NCBI GenBank assembly: GCA_027579435.1
Contig: JANBPK010001619.1
Location: 1-22,238 of the forward strand
Direction of reading: 5' to 3'
Source of the DNA: Candolleomyces eurysporus
Taxonomy: Eukaryota > Basidiomycota > Agaricomycetes > Agaricales > Psathyrellaceae
DNA: 22,238 nucleotides
The position numbers and the translations under genes were made by a program. Below, piece after piece: positions 17,354 through 22,238 of this stretch. Under the pieces are notes generated by a model. That model did not search any database. It had not been told where the DNA came from and was given only the letters and a program-made list of their open reading frames with translations. Numbering within the stretch: the stretch's first letter is position 1; every line of letters begins with the position of its first letter.

Positions 17354-18155
17354 GGCGCACAGCGAGCATTACTGTGCTTGAGAGCGGTCAGCCCTCGGGA
17401 GAGACGGATGGCCAGTGCAATAGGTGGGGACGGATGGCGGACGAGGAAAGCCGGGCAGAAACATAGCANGGGGGAGATATNATATATGGACCGAAGGCGC
17501 CGAAATTACAGATCGTTTCATACTTGGAGGCTAGGGCAGAAAAATAAACATTTGACTGACCACGGATTTGTGTCCACCGAATGAGCCCACTTTTGACATT
17601 TTTGATTCTCGTAAGCGCAGTGATCATCGAACTGACTCCGACCCTTTGCCGCAGCGCATCTGTGTCGAGACCATTTCGCCAAGCCGCGGGCCCTCGTCAT
17701 GGGCGGCCGCGGTGCAAGATGTAAACATACCCTGCATCCATGCTGCACAACATGTAATGCATGGCGCCCCAGCATCGTTTTGGTGGCCAAAAGAGAAAAG
17801 GTCGCCCGCTCTAGCCATTTCATTCCTCAGGGAACTTATTAATTGTATCTGATAATCACCGCCTCGACAACACCAGCAGGCTGGACATATCTCCCTTCTC
17901 CCGTAATAACGGGATTCCTACGTTACTCTGACTCAGTGTCGGGGGACTTAGAGCGAGCGCACTGTGTAGCATGTACCGCAGAACATCCACAAGTCGAGCA
18001 ACAAGCGCCTTCCGCGATTGTTTCGTTTGACAGTAGACACTGTCCAGCACAGTCTCGATCAAACAGCCCGACAACTGCCAACTGGAATGAGGTTCATTGC
18101 TCTACACATCCGCTCAATTCGCGCACGGGGAAACAAGTGGCTTGAGCGCCCAGAT
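17354..18155. other. 802-bp intergenic region, no gene seen
   Basis: It contains the 5' flank of the membrane-protein gene and the 3' flank of the secreted protein gene. Single Ns occur at 17469 and 17481; the second sits in an AT-rich TATATA-like stretch about 130 nt upstream of the membrane-protein ATG that could be its TATA element. Short open frames on both strands lack recognisable motifs. Confidence 0.45.
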
Positions 18156-19125
18156 CTATCCACTAAAAATGCATACGTTGTTCTCCGGATCCAGTGTGAA
18201 CCAAGGCTCGCACCCAAGGACAACGCAGGCGCCGTCCTTGCAAGAAACACCCTGAACACCCGGGATGGTCGTGCAATCATGACTAAAGTACGAGCTCGTT
18301 AGCATTTGTCGACGAACGTGTACATTGAAATTTCACGTACACCTTGTTCACGCTTGCACACCCGCCACATGCCTTCAGATCGGCTTTCAAGTCCACGCAC
18401 TCGAAACCTTGTTCGAGCAGGGCTGTAAGGTTTGTAGGCAGCTCGGGGAGAGACCCTGACTCGGAGATAGGGCATCCAAACAGACCCCCAGGGCAAACAT
18501 GATTCGCGAGCTCCCTAGATGTCATATCGCCTGTTCAGAGAACAAAAACGAGGTGCCACAATCAAATTAGTTCAGGAATCGTACACCTGCAAGGCAAGAC
18601 ATACGAGGGTCTTTCTTCTTCTGTTGTCGGTTGCGAGCCCTCGGAGAAGGCTGCGGATCGGCTCCGGACTGGGACTTGCTTGTTTGGTCCGCATTCTTGA
18701 CCGAATTCTCGTTTCCGAGGGATGAAAACTTCCTAGTCGACAACGTCTTTGGGTAATCATTGAAGTGCTCTACTTGTTCATTTTCCTTGTCCTTCGCCGC
18801 CCACGGTGACGGCGTGCTGGAGGATGAACCCTGAACCTCGCCGTTGCCACGATTATTGTGCGAGATAGTGTCGAGGCCAGCACCATTCGCGTACAACCGG
18901 GATCTTCCATCGGAGTCACCGTTTTCATCTCTAACCCACTTTCCTCCTGTCGGAGCCGGCTAGATGTAAGATAAAAGAGTCATAAAATGTCGTAAAGCAC
19001 ATATCAAGTTAAACCATACATACAGTCGCTGCATAATCCGATCGGACATCCACTCTCGCTGCCTCTGCCGTAAATACCAAGGAGAATGCAAGTAGAAGAA
19101 AGCGTGCGATGCGAGTGTTGACCAT
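18156..19125 (-). CDS. secreted CPL1/PriA-like cysteine-rich protein
   Basis: Exons 19125-19024, 18959-18605, 18530-18341 and 18282-18156 give 257 residues; introns are 64, 74 and 58 nt with good donors. Residues 1-22 form a signal peptide (a basic start, then FLLLAFSLVFTAEA). Residues 35-150 are low-complexity, rich in Asn, Ser, Lys and Gln, with a basic end. From about 164 a compact Cys-rich domain begins: CPGGLFGC, FECVD, ACGGCAS, DCTTIPGVQGVSC, GACVVLGC and a terminal VCIFSG. This arrangement matches the extracellular domain of basidiomycete PriA and Cryptococcus CPL1-type proteins. It is presumably exported to the wall or medium; CPL1 in Cryptococcus is linked to capsule and host interaction, but that role cannot be carried over. 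The last two introns set the frame that aligns the cysteines, which supports the model. Confidence 0.87.
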
Positions 19126-19680
19126 GGCTGAAGTAGTGGGTTCGGCCAAATTTGTGTCGACAGGGAGATCGTTAAGCTCAGGAGACTGGAGAGAGAAAGA
19201 GAGAGAGAGGAGCAGTTTTATAGAATAGAATTTATAGAGCTATCCCTCAACAAGTTGGTGGCCTAATTAGCGCCCTGGACTTGGGGGAACGAGATTTTTT
19301 GGAGAGCTCGGTTGCCAAGTGGTATGGCGCATATCCGGCATGACTCCAAGCGCAGGAGTTTGCCTTTCAGTAGCACAATGTGCGCGTATAAGAGCCTATA
19401 CATGTGATAAGCGTATTTATAACGGTCCATTGTGGTTGGCTAGAGTGAAAGTAGCTTTCGTAGTGTAGAATGGAGTCGAAGCAAAAGCAACAAGAGCCTG
19501 AGAGTCCAATGCAAAGTGGAGACTTGCCTTAAATGGGGCGCGGGAACGGATCTGCGGTTGCCGACGCGGCATTGTCCCGTTAGGAAGGTGGACCCAAACT
19601 AGGAACACAACGCGTTCAATTCGTTTTCGTTTCATTCGCCTGCCGCCAGTTGGCCCCCCACCACCGCCAGCATCGCCCAA
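19126..19680. other. 555-bp intergenic region between divergent genes
   Basis: It separates the divergent secreted-protein and exonuclease V start codons. Apart from the TATA/CT element near 19200, I see nothing that would be a gene. A minus-strand open frame entering from the exonuclease V first exon is a reading-frame shadow. Confidence 0.5.
19185..19222 (-). promoter_or_regulatory. TATA box and CT-rich tract upstream of the secreted protein gene
   Basis: Read on the minus strand, TATAAAA (19222-19216) is followed by a pyrimidine tract that mirrors the GA repeat at 19185-19210. The ATG lies at 19125, about 90 nt from the TATA box. TATA followed by a CT block is typical of well-expressed fungal promoters, which fits a secreted structural protein. 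The GA repeat is also a simple-sequence microsatellite. Confidence 0.55.
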
Positions 19681-21932
19681 ATGGCGACGTCTGATGCGGA
19701 GTCTGACCACTACGGGGCCTTTGATCTGTCGTTCTCCCAATTCACGGCGGACGACTTTGCTGAGATCGACACCAACATAGCGAGTCATTTTGAACCCCAT
19801 CATCCACCAGACCCCGAGCCTATTGAGCATACCACCGCCAACTCATCGTTAGATTTTGATGCATCACTCGACTTGTTTAACCTCACTGAAGAGGACTTTC
19901 TAGAGATTGATAATGCAGTGGCTCTCCAGATTGATGTCGCGACACCAACACCAGAACCTCCTGCTCCGATTGAAGTGGAGGCTCCCAAGCCTGGTCCCTC
20001 CACAAAACCTGCTGTGAAGCTCCCATACGTTGGCTGGAAGTACAAGGGCAAGTGGAAGCCATGGGAAGAGAGGAGTTTGATGGAGAAGTTCAGGCCCTCT
20101 GGTGTACTCTCCGTGTCAGATCTCGTAGGACCCGTATGGTGCGTTGAGAGATTCGGTTGAAGCTCTAGTCGTGGTTGACAACTGAACGGAAAGGTGTGAA
20201 GTCCAGTTCGACTATGGGTTGAGGCAGAAACGGAGTAGACCTGTGGCCAATCGACCAAAATCGTTCAAGACTAGTACGGGGAAGGAGATAGTCGTGGAGA
20301 CCAAGGTCGCGGAGAAGAACGATGTGGTGACTAAACAGGGCCAGGTAGGTCGGTTTTGCCCGTTGAAATACGCGTAACTCATCCTTCTTTAGGCTGTCCA
20401 TAAGGAATTGGAACGTGAAGTACGCGCTGAGGAGGTTAAAATCGACGTCAGGACAGATGAGGAGCGGTGGGGACTAAGGTAAGTATTATGGCCAAGTCAT
20501 CCGAGTGCTGTGCTGACCTTCCCTAGGTTATTGAACATGATTGCATCTTTTCAGATTCTGATCAATGAAGGCATGATAGTGAGTAACTCTTCTAACCCGT
20601 GGTACGACTGGCTCACAGAGTTTCAGCGAGAAGTGCCAGTATTTGGTATGGTCAATGGTGCAGTCATTGTCGGAATCATAGTATGTGTATCCTCATTCAC
20701 ACTACTTTGTATCCCAATCTCACTTGAGCGTTTAGGACGAGATATCTAGAACCGACAAGAAGCGTGACTTGCCAAAACGTACCAGAGCTTCCCGTAGCCC
20801 TCGCAAGGGGTCCAAGCGCCAGAAGCGTACACCCTCTCCCCACCAGGCGGACATTGAAGATTATTTCATTCCCAGTCCACGCAAAGGAACTGCAAAGTCA
20901 TCAGAAAAACGTAAAGAAGGGCGTTTTTCATTGCTCCTCCGTGACACTAAGACACGAGTGAAGGATGCAATGCCACCAGAGGAAGACACCAATGGGTCCC
21001 GTCTGCAAGTCATGTTATACCACCGTCTCCTCTCTGAACTCATCTCAACCGAAAAGTCCTTCGATTTCGTCGCTTTATGGGACCGGCTGGGCATTGACTC
21101 ACAGGTCGAGTTCTCCACCGGCTTTCTGGTACAGGCTGGTTTACTCGACCACAACAATGGGTTCTCTGTGATCAACCTTGATGGGTTGGTCGATTCTTGG
21201 AAACGCACGCTCGAGGCTTCTAGTATCGTCGACATAGATCCAAACCTACAGCTGGTATATCGGCTGCAGCCCAGGCCCAGTGACAACAGCAATGGGAAGG
21301 GCAAGGAAAGAGCTTCCTTCGCACCGAATGAATCGCAGCTATACAATGCAGAGGCGCGGTTTATCGCTACGCAGATACGCAATAGCCTCTTGAACGGTCA
21401 GGAGGGGTTGGCAGAAGGGCCGTCGAAGGCCGGCGGGCAACAAGAGGAACAAGAGCTCGATTTAGAGCTGCAGAAAGTCCTTTATCAATCGCTGGTGCCC
21501 CAGCTACCAGGGGTTGAAGAACCTCCAGCAGAGGAGCCAGGTATGTGACCCCACCGCTATAACCCGAACAACGCTGACCTTAGTGTCTCTTCCTAAAGTC
21601 GAGACTGACATTCACGGCTACAAGATCATCGGCAGAAAAAACTTTGTTTATGATGATGTTATGTTGAAAAACCATCTCCAGTCGGTATTCGAGTTTTGGC
21701 GGTGTGAGCGTAATCCCGTTGGTGTCCCTCTACAGCTGGCCCGACGTTGCAAGTGCGTCCTGTTCTGCTTTTGCATGGTTCGATCTGCCGACCCACTAAA
21801 TTCCTCCTTTTTTCTTTTAGCACCTGCGAGTACCAGAATGGTTGCGAATGGCGGGAGGAAAAGGCTGCCGAGTTGAGCAGTCGGCGTACATCCCTCGAGG
21901 GTGGCGCAACCGCGAATCCGAATAAGGATTAG
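19681..21932 (+). CDS. EXO5: exonuclease V (EXO5/DEM1 family), single-stranded DNA exonuclease with Fe-S cluster
   Basis: Eight exons: 19681-20138, 20194-20344, 20393-20478, 20527-20578, 20627-20680, 20736-21540, 21584-21752 and 21821-21932; 628 residues. All introns are 43-68 nt with GT...AG ends. Family landmarks: SVSDLVGPVWCEVQFDYGL with the first cluster cysteine (Cys153), GMIREVPVFG, VGIIDE with the active-site Asp268, the nuclease motif RDTKTR (Asp337, Lys339) and a C-terminal CNTCEYQNGC (Cys591, 594, 600). The four cysteines match the [4Fe-4S] ligands of human EXO5. Yeast Exo5 acts in mitochondria and human EXO5 in nuclear repair. Here a basic, nuclear-signal-like insert lies between Asp268 and Asp337 and includes a PCNA-box-like QADIEDYF (304-311). 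The acidic N terminus holds two copies of a TxxDFxEID motif. For intron 6, the first AG (21583) was chosen; an in-frame alternative lies 15 nt on. Confidence 0.93.
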
Positions 21933-22238
21933 GATAATTGGACAGGATATATGGTCGAGAGCTGCACTGGGATCTATGTTCGGGAGGCTATAAATATTTG
22001 GATGGACCGAATGAATAACAATACACGTTTATGCGAAGCTTGACATGATGATGGCTAGGGTACATAGATTCAAGGGGGATATTATTAAAGAGAGCGTATT
22101 GAAAAGGCTGGCGGTCTGCTAACGAGAGGGGCGTGCATTATGGAGGAACAACTTGAATTCGGGGCTGGCGTCGTTTCGTTGGAAGAAAGGGGGAGTCACA
22201 AGAAAGATTACACATAAAAATGGTGTCCATGAGGTAAA
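21933..22238. other. right-end region, possible 3' end of a minus-strand gene
   Basis: The first part is the exonuclease V 3' flank. On the minus strand a frame is open from the window edge to a TAG at 22121-22119 and ends in FFQRNDASPEFKLFLHNARP and a few more residues. It is only 39 codons with no recognised motif, so it is noted as a possible last exon and not called as a gene. Confidence 0.3.

Noticed and set aside
17843..18145. Plus-strand 100-codon frame downstream of the secreted protein gene
   Set aside because: No motif, no matching splice signals, and composition like surrounding intergenic DNA.
19417..19830. Minus-strand open frame across the exonuclease V start
   Set aside because: It is antisense to the first exon of a well-supported gene and has no recognisable features.

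Overview
The window is nuclear DNA from a fungus, most likely a basidiomycete (Agaricomycetes-like). Its genes are split by many very short introns (about 45-75 nt, GT...AG). Predicted proteins match eukaryotic families: the spliceosomal helicase Prp22/DHX8, the mRNA-export factor NXT1/p15, an Isc1-type phospholipase C, exonuclease V, and a secreted CPL1/PriA-like cysteine-rich protein. No bacterial operon, CRISPR array, transposon or rRNA was seen. Gene models are hand-spliced from conserved reading frames and splice signals. Family names rest on remembered motifs, not on database searches.

Layout. 1-524 (-): 5' part of an ISC1-like inositol-phosphosphingolipid phospholipase C, running off the left edge. 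667-1280 (+): NXT1/p15-like protein, divergent from ISC1. About 1,020-14,580: a tandem triplication, period about 4.6-4.7 kb, of a segment carrying the NXT1 3' part and a whole DEAH-box helicase gene on the minus strand (copy A 1456-5254, copy B 6132-9947, copy C 10825-14534). The two internal spacers are each 877 bp and hold decayed NXT1 relics. 14766-15495 (-): nicotinamidase. 16035-17353 (-): unrecognised membrane-anchored, Ser/Pro-rich protein. 18156-19125 (-): secreted CPL1-like protein. 19681-21932 (+): exonuclease V.

The main point of interest is the helicase array. All three copies keep the same six-exon structure and can be read end to end once one ambiguous N in copy A is discounted. 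Only copy C looks canonical, with DEAH in motif II and an RS-like N-terminal tract. Copies A and B carry DDVH and DDAH in motif II, have lost most of the RS dipeptides, and share an internal duplication in the linker between the S1 domain and the helicase core. They may be catalytically altered Prp22 paralogs held beside the parental gene, or young genes on the way to decay.

Secondary points: exonuclease V has a textbook PCNA-binding peptide and a twin acidic motif; helicase intron 4 is 54 nt and stop-free in all three copies; two single-N positions fall exactly where two otherwise good genes lose frame; and the membrane protein has a PP1-docking-like motif.
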